DNA of 64,000 bases from Monodelphis domestica (GCF_027887165.1 NC_077232.1:4667895-4731894), one strand, 5' to 3'. Numbered from the stretch's first letter, positions 48,481-63,300 are shown. Notes: generated by a model not told the origin, from the letters alone. Translations and numbers: made by a program.

Positions 48481-50200
48481 AGAAGAGTTTTTCCAAAGAA
48501 AACAAAAACTTCAGCGGGAGAAGAGCTCCAGGTCCATTACACAGACCCATGTTGGTAGTGTTATCTTTGGGTCGCCTGCCCCTGCTGGCCCAGGATCCAC
48601 AGAGCCCAAACACTGGATGTTCTGGATCTGGGCACCATCTGAGTCCAGCTGGCTGTGGGGAAGGGACCTTTCGTGGAGCTGCTGACCTGGGAGATGGTGG
48701 AGCCCCGGCATCGGTGCCCACACCAAACAGGCCTCCTGGTCCTTGAGGATGGTTTGGTCCATCCAGGGTGACTGTTGGCATCTTTTGGGATCATCAGTTG
48801 GGTTGCTTTGAAGCCCAGCTGGCTGGCTTGTTCTTGTCCTGGCCTGTGCCTGCTTAGGTTGGTGTTTGATGGGCCACAAACCAGGACCACCCAAAGGGCC
48901 ATGATGAGGCCCAGGCAAGAAGCAAATGACGGAGGAGGAATCAGGAGAAAGAAGCCCCGGGAGGAGCAAAGACCTCTGGGAGGAAGGATGAAGCAGGTAG
49001 GTGGGGAGGACCAAGGAGAAGCAGACACCAGCATGGAGGCACCATTGGGATCTACTTCATGGAAGAGCCCTGATGGCCATCCCATGGATCCCTGCTCCAG
49101 TGGGGTGAGAGCCTCCCGGCTTGGGCCAACAGGGACAGACCTCAGAGGGAAGAGAGCAGACTCTCCCTGAGGTCTAGCCTTCGAAGCCAGAAGAGATCTT
49201 GGAGACCACCAGGGCCAACTCCTTGATGTGGCAGACTAAGGCACAGCCCTAGTTGGCTAAGGCAGGGGGGGACCCAGCACGGCTTGTGTTAGAGAGCCGG
49301 AACTTTGGCTAATCGCTGCTCTTAGCTGAGAGACGCTGGAGAGAAGAGATTCTCTGGAAAATGGGCCAAGAGTCTAGCAGGAAGGAGGATTCACCCACTC
49401 AAAAGCTACCAGGTTCCGCAATTAAGAGCCCCCTGAATGGATCCCTGGAGAACAACCCCAGTTGAGTGGTTCAGGGATAAGTGATGGCTGGAGGAAGGAG
49501 GAAGCCTTATGAAGGACCTTGTTGCCTCCCCCACCTTTCGCCTTCACCACCTTCACCGCCCTTCCGCCCCCACCCCAAACCACTCTCTAGCCTTCTGCCT
49601 CCATTGCGTTGGAGTGGGTGAGTGCAGAGGCCACCCACACTGGGCAGGGCTGGTTCCCTTGACTCAAGGTCCGAATGGCCCAGCATTGGAGGGGCCATTC
49701 TTGCCTGGGTGGGCCCCGAGGATGCTTGGCTTCAGCCACCCAACGCAGAAGGGGACAGTCCGGCACTCCTCATGAAGCTCCCAGGATCAGATGAAAGCCA
49801 ACCGTTTAGTAGCTCTGCAGTAAACAGGATGCCCCGCATCTGAGAGGACATCTGATCACAGATCCAGGGCACACATTGGCTGGTGGGCCTGCCCAGGAAG
49901 TCCCAGCCGGCCCAGAAGCCAGTGATAACTCCTCCAGACCTGCCCATTGTCCCGAGTTCTGCTCTCACTCTGGGGGACCCACCACATCCTTGCCCAGAGA
50001 GCTCTGCCCTGCTCCAGCCTCGTCTAGCCTCCCCAGAGTGGCCACAGCTGTGGGTCTGGCCCTCACAGAAGCAGAGGGCCAAGAAGGTGAGCCAGCCTAG
50101 GGGAAAGGGCAGGGTGGGGAAGCCTTCTCTCCGTCTGCCTCCCGGGCATCTTCCCAGTGAAGTTCCCTTCAGGCTTCCTCTGGCATCGGCCTCTTCCTTG
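48480..50200. other. Low-copy sequence, no gene recognised
   Basis: No named repeat. On the minus strand all three frames stay open for 107-174 codons across 48458-49085, but none shows a family I recognise. Confidence 0.4.
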
Positions 50201-50204
50201 CCTT

Positions 50205-51185
<981 letters not shown>

Positions 51186-51289
51186 CAGTGCCTTCAAGAT
51201 GAGCCTGCTCGGCTTCCTTCACAATCCTTTTCATGACGATCAAAGTGATGGGCATGTTGGCGGGTGCCGTTTCTGGAGCCTCCAAAGTT

Positions 51290-53210
51290 GCTTAGAGAGA
51301 GACAGTGCGTTCCTTGAGTACTATTGTGTCATTATCCCCATTTTAGAGATGAGGAAGCTAAGGCTCGGGGAAGGTGGGACACAGATAATGGGATGGAGGG
51401 ATATATGGACCATTAACAGCCCAAAGGTGGTTAACCATTCGTGAGAAAAGCTGATCAGTCTTCAGAGGTGGAAGAGGGTCATTGAACTCAGAGCCCAATG
51501 AGCCTCAGGCTGCTTAATCCAACCTCTTCACTTTACAGCCATGTAGATGGAGCCTTAGAGGAGGGACCTGGAGTAACAGAGAAAGCCCCAGGCTTAGAGT
51601 CAGGACGAGCTGGGTTCAAATCATACCCCTTAAGGGCATAGATATGAAAGAGGTCTCCAGAGTTCCTCCCCGCTAACCTCCCCTTACAGAGGAAGAACTT
51701 GGCAGGAAAAGGAAAGAAGTGATCTTTCCAAGGTCACACAGGCAGTGGACAGAGCAAAGAATTTGTGCTCTGGGAGCTGGGTTTAAATCCTGCTTCATAT
51801 ACTTCCTAGCTGTAAGAGGTCAATCCCATGACTTTGGGTCTTGGTTTTCCCATCTGTAAAACGAGCAGGACAGATTCAGTGACCTCAAGGACCCTTTTCT
51901 GCTCTAAATCAATGGAGAAGAGGGAGATTCCAACCTCCAACGCCTGCCCACAGTCCACTGCCCCATGCTGTGTGCTCTGAGGCAAGCTGCCTAACCTCTC
52001 TGGTCTTTAGATTCCTCACCGGACAAACCACCTCGCAGGGTCATTAGGAAGAGAAAAAGCCTCTGGGAGGAGCCCATGGGCCGGGTGTCTATGGGCAAAT
52101 GTGTAGCAAGCCAGGTAATGGAGACATTCATGAAAGAGGACAATGCTAGCCTCGGAATATCCTTGAGACCAGAGGAGAAGGGGAGGCAGCTGGGTGGTGC
52201 TTTGGATAGAGAGCCAGCCCCGAGGCAGAAAGACCTGAGTTCCAATGTGACGTCAGGTCCTTACTTGCTGTGTGACCTTGGGCAAGTCACTTAGCCTTGT
52301 CTGCTTTAATCCATTGGAGAAGGAAATGGCCCCCCTCCAGGACGTTGGCCAAGAAAGGCCCAGAGAGGGTTCCGAAGAGCCAGACCTGACTGAAGTGGGC
52401 GGAAACTGGCGGCTGAGGAGCTCTCCAAGAGAGCTCAGAGAGAGTAGAGAGCGGGGAGGGCCGAGGCAGGTCCAGATGGGGAAGGGCTGGGAGATGGCGA
52501 AAGCCGGGGAGCACGGAGGGAGGAGGCGAGGCTGCTGGGAGGGGACTTTCAGGGGGTCACGAAAAGGGAAGTGGAGAGCTCGTGGGCGATGGCGGGAGGA
52601 AGGGCAGCCGAGGAGGGAGAAGTCAGAAAGGAAGCCGGAATCCCAGCCTGTGAGCCTGGCCAGGAAGGACGGAGAAGCTGGTGGAGGTGGCGTCCCGGCG
52701 CCCTGCACATCCTCTGGCCCCCGGAAGAGAAAGGACTCCCAAGGAAGTGGCCCCAGGACGTCCTCCCCCAGCCTCACGCCAAGGCGCTCCTGAGTGGCCT
52801 GTGCCGGCCCCACAGCCCGTGCGTCCAGGCCGCCGTGGGTGGCCCCTCACCGGGCTTCGAGGCCATGTCTACCGGCAGACTGAGCGCTGGACGCCCATAT
52901 GGGGCTGCTCTGCCCCTCGGAAGCTCCTAACTCGGCCCCATTTCCTCTCCGACATCCACTGACTGAGGAGCAGAATTCGCACGGCAGGCTGGGGAAACTC
53001 GAGAGTCCATGGGAGAAACCAAGCTTCGCTGGGCGGGACTCCATGGAATAAGATGCCCTTCCCCGGGGCTACTCCACAGCTTCCCATCTCCCTCGGCCTC
53101 CCCCTCCAATGGGAGCCCGTGACTCCTCCCAAAGCTCCTTTGCAGGAGAAGGCAGGGATCTGGACTCGACCCATTCTCTGTTTGCCTCTGTAGCTCCGCC
53201 TGCTTTGAAC
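51290..53210. other. Low-copy sequence with MIR and SINE pieces
   Basis: MIR-like pieces at 51300-51380, 51570-51640 and 51740-51870; a forward SINE at 52185-52370. No gene recognised in 52400-53200. Confidence 0.4.
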
Positions 53211-53219
53211 TCCACAGGG

Positions 53220-53440
53220 GAATGGTTGTCCTTCAGTCATATCTAACTCTCTGGCAAAGATACTGGAGGGGTTTATCATTCATTTCCTTCTTCAGCCCAT
53301 TTTACAGATAAGGAAACCGAGGTCAGCAAGGTAAAGTAACTTGTACAAGGTCACCTAGCTATTATCTGAGGCTGGATTTGCACTCGGGTCTCTGACTCCA
53401 GGCCTGGAGCTCTATCCACTGAGACATCTAGTTGCCCACA
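53220..53440 (-). mobile_element. tRNA-derived SINE
   Basis: 'attttacagataaggaaacc' and antisense head 'gagacatctagttgccc'. Confidence 0.65.
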
Positions 53441-53805
53441 GGAGTACCTCTTAATGTACCATTCCCCACCCCTCCTTCCCAGCTTCCTTTTGTGTGTTCA
53501 TGATCCATTGAATTAGTCCAAGTAATAGACTACTACGACCATTTACAATTAGATTGCGGTCAGGGACTCTTCGTTCTTTGTCTCCTCAGCACTTAGAACG
53601 ATGCCCAGCACAGAGGAGACACTTAATAAATGGTAAGGAAATGAATGCTTTGACAAAAACACTGATGGGCTGGGATTTTCACACTCAGCAGCTCCCAGCA
53701 GCCCTTCCCTCCTCCACAGGGGAAGAGAGAAGAGTTTGTCTGTGATTCAAGCCTTTGGTATACACTCTCAATTCTGGCTGCAGCCAGTCAAAAGGCTTTT
53801 AGAAG

Positions 53806-54225
53806 GGCAGCCAGGTGGCTCAGTGGATAGAGAGCCAGGCCCAAAATTGGAAGGTTCTGGGTCCAAAAAAAATGTTAAGCCCTCACCTTCCATCATAGAA
53901 TCAATCCTGTGTATTGATTCCAAGGCAGAAGAGTGATAAGGGCTAGGCAGTGGAGGTTAAAGAGGCTTGCCCAGGGTCACATGGCTAGGAAATGTCTGAG
54001 GCCAGATTTGAAACCGGGACCTCCCCTCTCTGGACCTGGCTTTCAATCCTCTGAGTCACCCAATTGCCCCCCTAGGTTCAAATTTGACCTCAGACACTTC
54101 CCAGCTGTGTGACCCTGGGCAAGTCACTTAACCCCCATTGCCTAGCCCTTACCACTCTTCTCCCTTAGAACCATACACAATATTGATTCTATGACAGAAG
54201 ATAAGGGAGAAAGAAAAAAGGAAAG

Positions 54226-54230
<5 letters not shown>
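53806..54230. mobile_element. SINE nested in a SINE
   Basis: A forward SINE begins at 53806, breaks at about 53866 within its 'tgggttcaaa' region, and resumes at 54074. The 53868-54072 insert is an antisense SINE of the same type. Confidence 0.75.
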
Positions 54231-54452
<222 letters not shown>

Positions 54453-54552
54453 AAGAAAGCTCTTGAGAGCAAGAACTGTCTCTTTTTTCATCTCTATGTC
54501 TTCAGTGCCTGGTCCAGTACTGTAACACATTGTAAGCACTTAGATTCTTTTT

Positions 54553-54590
54553 CATTCATTCATTCATTCATTCATTCATTCATTCATTCC
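54553..54590. repeat. ATTC microsatellite
   Basis: Nine or so ATTC units at the end of an L2-like tail (54460-54545). Confidence 0.9.
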
Positions 54591-55240
54591 TATGTTGTAG
54601 TATATTCACTTATTTCCCTGTTGATTTCCCTCTTGGCTCCCATGTACTTGCTACAACAAAGAGAGCTGCCCTGAATAATTGTGTTCACATAGCTCTTCTC
54701 CCTCCACCTTGGATATCTCTAGTATAGAGGCTGAGTAATGGTATTTCTGGGTCCAAGGGTATGCCCAGTTTAGTAAACTTTCAGGTATAGTTCTAAATTG
54801 TTAGTCAGAATGGCTGGCCCAAGCTTTAACCCACAATGCTTCAGCACCTCTTCTTCCAGAGCCCCTTTCTGGGAAACCTCAGAGCTGGGAGATTTACTAT
54901 TTCATATGGCTACTGATAGCTTGCTTTTCTTTCTTTGAGAACTTCCTCTTTATATGCATCACCATCTATTTACAAGGGAATATCACCCCCACGTTCAAAT
55001 GGCCACTCACTCCTCAATAATCTGGCCTCTGACCTCATCACTCAACTGAACCTGCTCTTTCTACAGTGACCCTTGAGATTTCCATTGCCAGAACTTTGGG
55101 TCTTGTCTTAGTCCTCAGCCTCCTCACTCCCTCTGCCATTCTAGACACGGTCAACCTCTTTCTCTCTCTCTCATCTTCAGCCTTTCCCTACCCACTGGTT
55201 CCTCCTCTATTGCCTTCTTCCTCCCACCCCACCTCATCCT
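54590..55240. mobile_element. Antisense L1 3' fragment then forward L2 fragment
   Basis: 54655-54830 reads as antisense L1 3' end; 55010-55240 as forward L2. Confidence 0.45.
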
Positions 55241-55261
55241 TAAAAAACTTTCACCAGTTAG

Positions 55262-55480
55262 GTCCAGATCTGGAGTCAGGAAGACCTGAGTTTAAATCCA
55301 GACTCAGCTACTTCCTCACTGTGACCCTGTGCAAGTTATTTAACTTATTTTATCTGAGTTTCCTCATCTATAAAATGGAGATAATAAGAGCACCTACCTC
55401 CCAGGGTGCTTTTCAAGTGCAAATCAACTGAGATAATACTTATAAAGCACAAATAAGTGCTATAGAAATGTTCATCATTA
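55262..55480 (+). mobile_element. MIR-type SINE
   Basis: 'gagtttaaatccagactcag', 'ctcatctataaaatggagat' and 'atacttataaagcacaaata'. Confidence 0.65.
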
Positions 55481-55829
55481 AACTCTGCCAGATCCTCTCC
55501 TGTCCTATGATTTCTCTCCTGTCTCAGTCACACTTCTAGAAAAAAGCAAGATTCGCTGTTTTCCAAGACTCTGTCCTAGATCCCTTTCTCTATTCTCTCT
55601 TGTTTCCTTTCTCTCAATTACCTCATCAACTTGCCCAGGTTTATTTTTCATCTCTACACAGATGACTTCCAGATTATCTAGTCCCAGTTTCTTCTCCCTT
55701 GAACATCAATCTTGCATCAGCAATTAACTATTGGGTATTTCAAGATGGATATTGCCTGCAGACATTGCCAATTCCATGTGGAAAAAAAGAACTCATTGTC
55801 CATCAATCAAATTGACAAGTGGATATTAC

Positions 55830-57165
55830 ATCAAACTTGGGAAAAATAATGACATTCATTTAGAAAAACAAAACATCTAGTTCAGCAAGTTGTAAGTGTT
55901 AAAATTAATGGTTTGGTTAAATATATGAAAATTATAAATAATATGGTATTGTCCAATCTAAAGTATTATTGCTCAAAGGTGAAGTGACTTTTAACAGCTT
56001 TTATTTACAAAGGAGGTGGAAATAGTAAAAGAAGAGAAATACAAGAGTAGAGAAGACATTAACCTATCTAACTAAATATTGTTCTAGTGATTGGTTCAGC
56101 CAGGGCTTATTATCTTCAACCTGAAATTAAACTCTCTCCAGAAGACAGGAAGGGAAAGCCAGCTACCCACTCATTCAAGTTCCCTCCAAGAGGCAGGTCA
56201 AGACAATGACTCAAGCTGAAGGTGACTCTTGAGGCCAACTATTTTCTTTGAGCCTATCTTCTTCATTGAAGCTGAATGCCTTCTTAGAGTCAACTTCCTT
56301 TAGCCTCAGAAATTCAGGGCCTTTTATACTGGCTTCTTGTCTCCTCCCCTCTTCACAGGGGTTAATCATAGCTTCCAAATTGTCTATCACTGCCTGAGCA
56401 GTGTTTGTGGGAACCAGTTCACACCTTCTGGAGGGGTGAATATTCATCAGAAGGGTTCACAGTTTCCTGACTGAACAATTTCTGAGAGTGTGAACTCAAA
56501 AAAAATCACAAGTTTCTGACTGGTTGAGTTAAAAAAAGGTGGAACTCTTCCAAGTATCTTGCTGGATTCTCACCTAGCACTAAGTAGGGTGTGAATTCAC
56601 TAAGTGGTCTTTGAGATCCTCCTCCTAGTTCAAGTTTATGTTGATTCAATCAAAAGGTAGACAAAGGAGAGTTAATCCTGTCTTCATAATCTAGTGAGGT
56701 ACTTAAGTAAGTGCTAACTGAAGATAGATAATAGAGTAAAGAATTCTCATTCACAAAGGGCAATGATGAAAAGAAATAGAGATAAGAACAGAATAACATT
56801 TCCAGACTTCAGACTATATTATAAAGCAACAGTCATCAAAACCATTGGTGAAAAAATTGGTGAAAAGGGAAAGATCTAAATAAGGGAGACTCAGAAACAA
56901 TGGAACTAATTAACTCATTGTTTAAGTAAGTGGAAAACATAAATTACCTAGAACAAATCCATTTGTTTGATAAAAATTTCTGGGAAAATTGGAAAGCAGT
57001 CTGGCAGAAATTGAGTTTAGGCCAATACCTTACACCATACTCCAAAATGCATTCTAAGTATGGGCAGGAAATTTATTCTTTATCAAATAAGAGAGAGATA
57101 ATTACAAAAGATAAAATAAGTTAACAAAAACATCAATTAAAGTTATTTTTTAAATTCATTTTCAT
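55830..57165 (+). mobile_element. L1 ORF2 fragment split by a solo LTR
   Basis: L1 ORF2 reading 'attcatttagaaaaacaaaa' (to 55890) resumes at 56756 with 'atgatgaaaagaaatagaga'. The piece 56930-57124 still encodes L1 ORF2-like FWENWKAVWQKLSLGQYLTP. Confidence 0.65.
55891..56755 (-). mobile_element. Solo LTR, second copy of the same family
   Basis: About 865 bp, alignable to the LTR at 43694 (shared 'taatcctgtcttca', 'ggttcacagtttcctga'). On the minus strand a TATAAAA box near 56320 precedes an AATAAA near 56007, the order expected of U3-R. Flanks AAGT/AAGG are an imperfect 4-bp duplication. Confidence 0.75.
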
Positions 57166-57169
57166 TCCC

Positions 57170-58320
57170 CTGGAACCACCCCTTTCCCAAACTTTCCTAT
57201 TTTGGTCAGGTGCCTTCATCTTTCCACCCCATCTATCCAATCAGTTGCCAAATCTTGCCTCTTCTGACTTCTTAACATCTGTTGCAGCTGACCTCTTTTC
57301 TCCACCTCCAAAACTCCCACCTTAGTTTTGAATCTCATTACTTCTAACCCAATTACTCATAGTGTCCCCCTTTTCCTTTAAGATACAGCCTAAACATCTA
57401 CTGGAAGCTTTTTTCCCTGACTACTTGTGCCCTTCCTCCCTTACTGCCTTGTATTTAAAACTGTTTCACATTTATTCTCTTTATATTTATTTCATCTACA
57501 TTTTAACTGGTCAGCTTCCTAATTAGAAAACTCCTTGTCCTCAATCATTGTTTTATTCTCTTTGTATTTGGATTCCTGATGCTTGGCATATAGTAGGAAC
57601 TTAAAAAATACTGAAGGATTGATAATCACCATCACCTCCCAGAAACCTTCCCTGGGTTTCTCAGTCCCCTTTGCCCAATCCCTTAATGGTGGATGTTCCC
57701 CAAAGCTCGGTTCTGGGGCCCCTTCTCTTCCTGCATTTTCTCTACCAAAGATCTAAAGATTCCATGACAACCCCATCTCTCGATCCAAGACTAGTCTTTC
57801 CCCTGATCTTCAGTTCAAAGTCACAGACTGTCTCCTGTACATCTGAGGTCTCATAGACATCTCAACACCAGCATGCCCAGAATAGAACTCACTGTCTTTC
57901 CCTCTAAACCTCCCCTTTCCCAACTTCCTTATTACTGTCCTTGAGGGCACTACCATTCTCCCTGGTTACCAGGTTGAGAATTAGCCACCCTCAGTTCATC
58001 GGTCCCTTATCACCCCAGAGATAATCGCTTGTCAAATCTTGTCAGTTTTGCCTCCATAATATCTCTTGAATTCGTCCCCTTCTCCTTACCGATTTGGCCA
58101 CTAGCCTTGGTCAGTCCCCCCATACCTCTCTTCTGCACTATTCCAATAGCTTCCTGCATGGTCTGTCTGTTTGCCTCCAGTTTCTCCTCTCTGCAATACC
58201 CCCTCCATGCAAAGTAACAGACCTAAAGCTCAGATCATCCCATCACTGTCCTGCTCAAGAAGGTTCAGAGGCTTTCCCTTGCCTTTAGGGTAAAATACGG
58301 ACAAGCTGCTTGATCTGCAT
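57170..58320 (+). mobile_element. L2 fragments
   Basis: 57230-57620 ends in an L2 tail ('tgcttggcatatagtaggaa'); 57680-58310 includes 'caaagctcggttctggggcc', an RT PQSSVLGP remnant. Confidence 0.6.
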
Positions 58321-60600
58321 TGACAAAGGGTGTCTTCTCAACAGAAATTCTCTCTGCTGAGGAAATTCTATGTCCAGGACATAACACGTCCCTCCAGGAA
58401 AAAAGTGGAAGTCATTCTGTTAGATACTAAGGATGTAAAAGGAAAAACTATCTAGCAGAAGAGTCCTTGCCCTCAAGAAGCTTACCTTCTTCTGGAGGAA
58501 TACCACATATGCCCCTGGTTCATACAGAAGCTATAAAAAATGGAATGCACTTGATGGGGGCTCAAATAGGATTGGCATAAGAGATTACCCAAATCAACCC
58601 TCACTCAACCCAAAGGTATTGAGGGTTCCAGGGATGGAGCTGGTGGGGAAGGACAGGTATCTAGAGGTTATAATTTAATTAGTGAATCCTCTGATCCATG
58701 CATATGGAAGATAAGTAAGATAGAACTATAAAGGTCACATCAAATTCAATGCCATTCCTGCTCTCTCTTTTTCTCCTCTTCCTCCTTCTCTGCTCCCCCA
58801 GCATGAGGACATCGATAGCAACAGCATTCAATCATATTTGTTGATCAAGAAAAAAAAAAAAAAGGGAAGTCTTAACACAGAGAGAGACACCCTTAGAATG
58901 GACCAGGAAAACCCCCAGGAGGTGTTCCCAGAGGCAGGACAGGTGTTCCCAAATGTCTTTCTGTTCAATCCCCCTTCATTCTATATGGGAACAGAGGTTT
59001 CCAGTCCTGACACTGCCATTCATTAGCTGTATAGCCTTGGGCTGATCCCATCCTCTGTCTGGGTCTCAGTTTCCCTATCTGTCTAATGGGAATAATGTAA
59101 AGGGAGGTAGTTCCCTCTCTGGTCACAGGGGTTTCTCCACTGTAGAGTGCTGGCTACTTAGATGTGAGCTTTTAGTGTGACTAGAACCTCTTCAACATAA
59201 GTGAACAGAGCCCAAAAGCAGGAAGGACTTTCCAGAGAAGGGGAAGCTGGTTTGGGGCATGAAATGCCTGGGACTTCAACTAAAGGAACCATGGACCAAA
59301 AGCCAGGCTAGACCTCCCTCCCTCACTGATAGACCCCAGCTGAGAATTGGCACCCAGGGAACACCTGAGAACCAAACATCAATCTTGTATAATTATTGCC
59401 CCAGGAAGTCGTAGGAGCCTCCGAACTGAACCCAGGCTTCCTTTGGCCCAAGATTCCCTCAAAGGATGTGCTGAGCTTAGACTCCACGGATCTGGGTTTG
59501 AATTCCAGTCTTACCACTACCCCACCCTGAGCTCCAGTTCCTTTATCTGTAAAATGGAGAGGTTGGGCGAGATGATCACAGTCGTCTGATCCAGCTCTGA
59601 ATCTAGGGACGATATTGCCTCCACCCTGGTCCAACTCTCTCATTCATTCCCTGCCAATTCCGTTGGGTTTGGAATGGTCTTTTTATTCCTTACACCAAGG
59701 AACAATCTTACGTAAAACTAACGTCCCGGGGCCCAAGGCTGGCAGCGTTTGTGCCATCCCACACTGGGGCCTGAGCGGAGGGGATTCCATTTCGGCATTA
59801 GTCAGTTGTTTCTATTATTGTCCCCGTGCTGAGGAGGCTTGGTGGGCAGGGCTGCTCCCCCGCTCCTCCGCAGCACCCCCTCTCACCCCAGTGCTGACTC
59901 ACTGCTAGATGGACTTCCCAGAAGAAATAGTTCTTCCCTATCCAGAACGTTGTGTTCAAAGGTCAGAATTCTTCGTCTTTTCTAGCTTTGAATCCCCAGC
60001 CAGCAAAAGCATGTTGAGAAAACATATGGCTTTGGGTCTATCTCCTTCTCTTCCACTCTGCTGCCTCCTCTCAGTCTCCTCTCCAGAGAACACGCCCAGA
60101 CAGCAAATGCCTGCGGTTAACACTGTTTGTAAAGAGAAAGTAAATGTTTAAAAGAAAGAAAGTAAACAGACTTTCTCTGTGCCCAAGGAGATACAGAATT
60201 CGGGGGGGGGGGGGGCGGGGTTCAGCACCAAAGTCTGTCCTGACACTCTCCCTGAGCTGCCTGCCCTCAGCTCCTTGCTCCTGGGGTCTCCGCCCCCCTC
60301 CTGCTGACAAGCGCCTCTGCCCAGCCTTCTTCATCCAGTTCCTCTCTGTAGCGGCTTGTTAACTGACTCACTGATGGACTCCGGCTCCCCCAGCCTTCCA
60401 TCTGCCTTGGTAGGAGCTAGCTTCTTCTTTGAACCTGACTTCAACCCCCAAAATTCCCCCAGGGAAGCATCCAGAGCCAACCCTTCCTTGCTCATCCTCT
60501 CGAACCTCTGCCTCTCTAAGTCACTCTGGGGACTGGTCTGGGCACCCTGAGGCGGGGCTGGGCTAAGTCCACCGATCCCCGAGGAGTTTAGCTTTGATAT
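58320..60600. other. Low-copy sequence with MIR pieces
   Basis: MIR-like 58990-59100 and 59470-59590; poly-G at 60200-60212. No gene recognised. Confidence 0.4.
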
Positions 60601-60965
60601 CCATCAATCAGCATCTATTAAATACTCCCAGGAGTCAGGCACTGGAGGTATAGAAAGAGGCAAAAGGCAGTCCTTGCCTCCGAGGAGCTCACAAACTAAT
60701 GGATTCCAGGGACGCTGGGACAACATGGATTCTCCTAAGACGGCTGAACAGTCAAGAAAAAGATATGTTGGGTTCCACGCGCAGAATCTATATCGGATTG
60801 CTTGCCATATTGAGGATGAGGGAGGGAGGGAGGGTCGGTCTGAAGAAGGGAGAGGATTTGGAACTCAAAACTTGACCCAAAAAGACTCTTTAAAACTGTT
60901 CAAATGTGTAACAGGAGAAAAAAATGAAATAATGTTTTTAAAAAGCAAAAAGGAAAGATGCACTT
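60600..60965. mobile_element. Antisense L2 tail, then L1 3' end
   Basis: 60605-60705 L2-like; 60720-60960 has 'tatcggattgcttgccatat' and an A-rich end as in L1. Confidence 0.5.
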
Positions 60966-61189
60966 AGCCATAGTAGCAAAAGGCTATTCAAGAAGGCTGG
61001 GCGTTGAGGAGACCTTGACTTATTGCAGCTGAGCTCAGCTCCCTTGCCTGCATCCCCCATCATTGCCCATCCTGTCAATCTGAACCTTTAATACTCTCAG
61101 CAACCGAGTCTCCAGCAGTATCTCAGTGCCATTTGTAACTTTAAAAAAAATGCCCACTTTGCATGATGATGGGAAGCAAAGGGGAAGGG

Positions 61190-61440
61190 GGAAGTGAATA
61201 AACTTTTATATAGTAACTACTATGTGCCAGGCACTGTGCTAAGTGCTTCACAGATATTATCTCATTTGGTCCTTACAACCCTGAGTGGGAGATACTGTTG
61301 TTCTTATCCCCATTTTACAGTTGAGGAAACTGAGGCAGACAGAGGTGAAGTGATGCCCAGGGTCACATAGCTAGCAAGTGTCTACAGTCACACTTGAACT
61401 CAGATCTTTCTGATTCCAGGTTCAGTGACACTTAGTATCT
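61190..61440 (-). mobile_element. MIR-type/L2 composite, antisense
   Basis: 'tactatgtgccaggcactgt', 'ccattttacagttgaggaaa' and 'ggtcacatagctagcaagtg'. Confidence 0.65.
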
Positions 61441-61756
61441 AACTTGCATGAAGATGGATGGATAAGAGGGACAGAGTTCAGGATATGGCTCCTACCATAG
61501 TAGTATATATAATACTTTTCATATATAGTACTCATTCATAAACTACCAAGATCTGCCCATTTGTTTTCCTTTAAACTCCAAGATATTTCACACTTGGGGT
61601 AATTATTTTAAATATACTTTCTCTTATCGTGGTTTCCCTATTATTATTTTTGTTCCTATTTATATAGAAATGCTAATGATTTTTGTTTATTTTGCTAACA
61701 CTATTAATCAGATAAATTAGCTTCTTCATGGATTCATTTGGATTTTCTTTTTTCTT

Positions 61757-61955
61757 GTTTTAAACCCTTACCTTCCATCTTGGAATCAATATTGTGTATT
61801 GGTTACAAGGCAGAAGAGTGGTAAGGGCTAGTCAATGGGGGTTAAGTGACTTGCCCAGGGTCACACAGCTAGGAAGTGTCCTAGGTCAGATTTGAATCTA
61901 GGACCTCTCATCTCTGAGCCTGGATCTCAATCCACTGAGATACCCAGCTGCCCGC
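61757..61955 (-). mobile_element. tRNA-derived SINE
   Basis: 'aacccttaccttccatcttg' to antisense head 'atacccagctgcccgc'. Confidence 0.7.
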
Positions 61956-61969
61956 TTTTTCTTTTTAAA

Positions 61970-63130
61970 ATAGAATTTATTCCCAAGTATCTCAGGCCCT
62001 CCCTGCCCTCCCCACCCCATTGAAGACATCTCTTGATAAAAAAGATATGCATATATAAAATTATGATTCTCCTGTTTCTGTTTTAGTTCTTTCTCTGAGG
62101 ATGAACATAAGTTAGTCTTCAAATATCAATTTATAACTGAATATAATGTTCTCTGGGCTCTACTTATTTCATTCTTCATTATCTCCTATAGTTCTTTCCA
62201 AGTTTGTTTGTTTTTTAATTAGCCAGCTCATTGTTTCTTATGTTGTAATACTATTCCACCACAATCATATACCACAATTTGTTCAGCCATTCTCCAATTG
62301 ATGGGCATCCCCTCAATTTCTAGTTCTTTGCCACCACAAAGGGAGCTACTAGAAATATTTTGGAACATAGAGGTTTTTACTTTCTTTTTTCCTGATCTCC
62401 TTGGGAAACAGACCTGGCAATATTATTGCTAGCACTAAAGGTATACACAGTTTTATAACTCTTTTGGCATAATTCCAAATTGCCCTCCAAAATGGTTGGA
62501 TCAGTTAACAGTTCACAGTGTACTTATGTCCCTATTTTTCCATATCCCCTCCAACATTTGTTATTTTGCCCTTTGGTCATTGTAGCTATCCTGATAGGTG
62601 CAAGATGATAGCTCAGAATTGTTTGGATTTGCATTTCTCTAATCAGTAGAGATTTAGAACATGTTTTAATATATCTATATGTGACTTTGATTTCTTAATT
62701 CATTTGATATTCTTGACCTTTTGTTCTTCCAAATACATTTTATTATTTTGTCTATCAATAAAATATTTTTTGATCATTTAATTGGGATGACACAGAATAA
62801 GTAGATTCGTTTGAGTAGGATTGCCATTTGGCTCTGCCCATCCATGAACAATGAATATTTCCCCAGTTGTTTGTCTGACTTCACTTGTGTAAAAATGTTT
62901 TATAATTATGTTCATGTAGCTCCTGGGTTTGTTTTGTCTGGCATACTCCCAGACATTTTGTTCTATTTGTGGTTATTTTAAATGGTGCATCTCTTTCTAT
63001 CTCTTCTTGCAAGACTTTTTCACTTGGGTTTGGAAATCTAAGCCATCAGGTCACATACAAACCAGAATAATGGTGTCTCCTGTTAAATTTATGGTTGGAC
63101 TGAATAATATTTTATTTGGTCCCCAGAGAT
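61970..63130 (-). mobile_element. L1 3' region, antisense
   Basis: 'ttgttcagccattctccaat', 'gcaagatgatagctcagaat' and 'tttggatttgcatttctcta' follow L1 antisense order over at least 62130-62760; the rest is AT-rich and less certain. Confidence 0.6.
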
Positions 63131-63182
63131 TTAATTACTAAATCCCAAATGGATTACTAAAGTCAGAATCGATTTTATGGTA

Positions 63183-63189
63183 ATTTATT
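63183..63189 (-). terminator. Possible poly(A) signal downstream of the ETNPPL-like segment
   Basis: AATAAA on the minus strand about 420 bases past the TGA, beyond a GA microsatellite. Position is plausible for a 3' UTR end; otherwise unsupported. Confidence 0.25.
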
Positions 63190-63204
63190 TTACAATAAAG
63201 AGGG

Positions 63205-63300
63205 AAGACATTAAGGAAGAGAGAAAGAGGAGGGGGAGGGAGGGAGAGACAGAGACAGAGACAGAGACAGAGACAGAGAGGGAGAGAGACAGAGAGGGAA

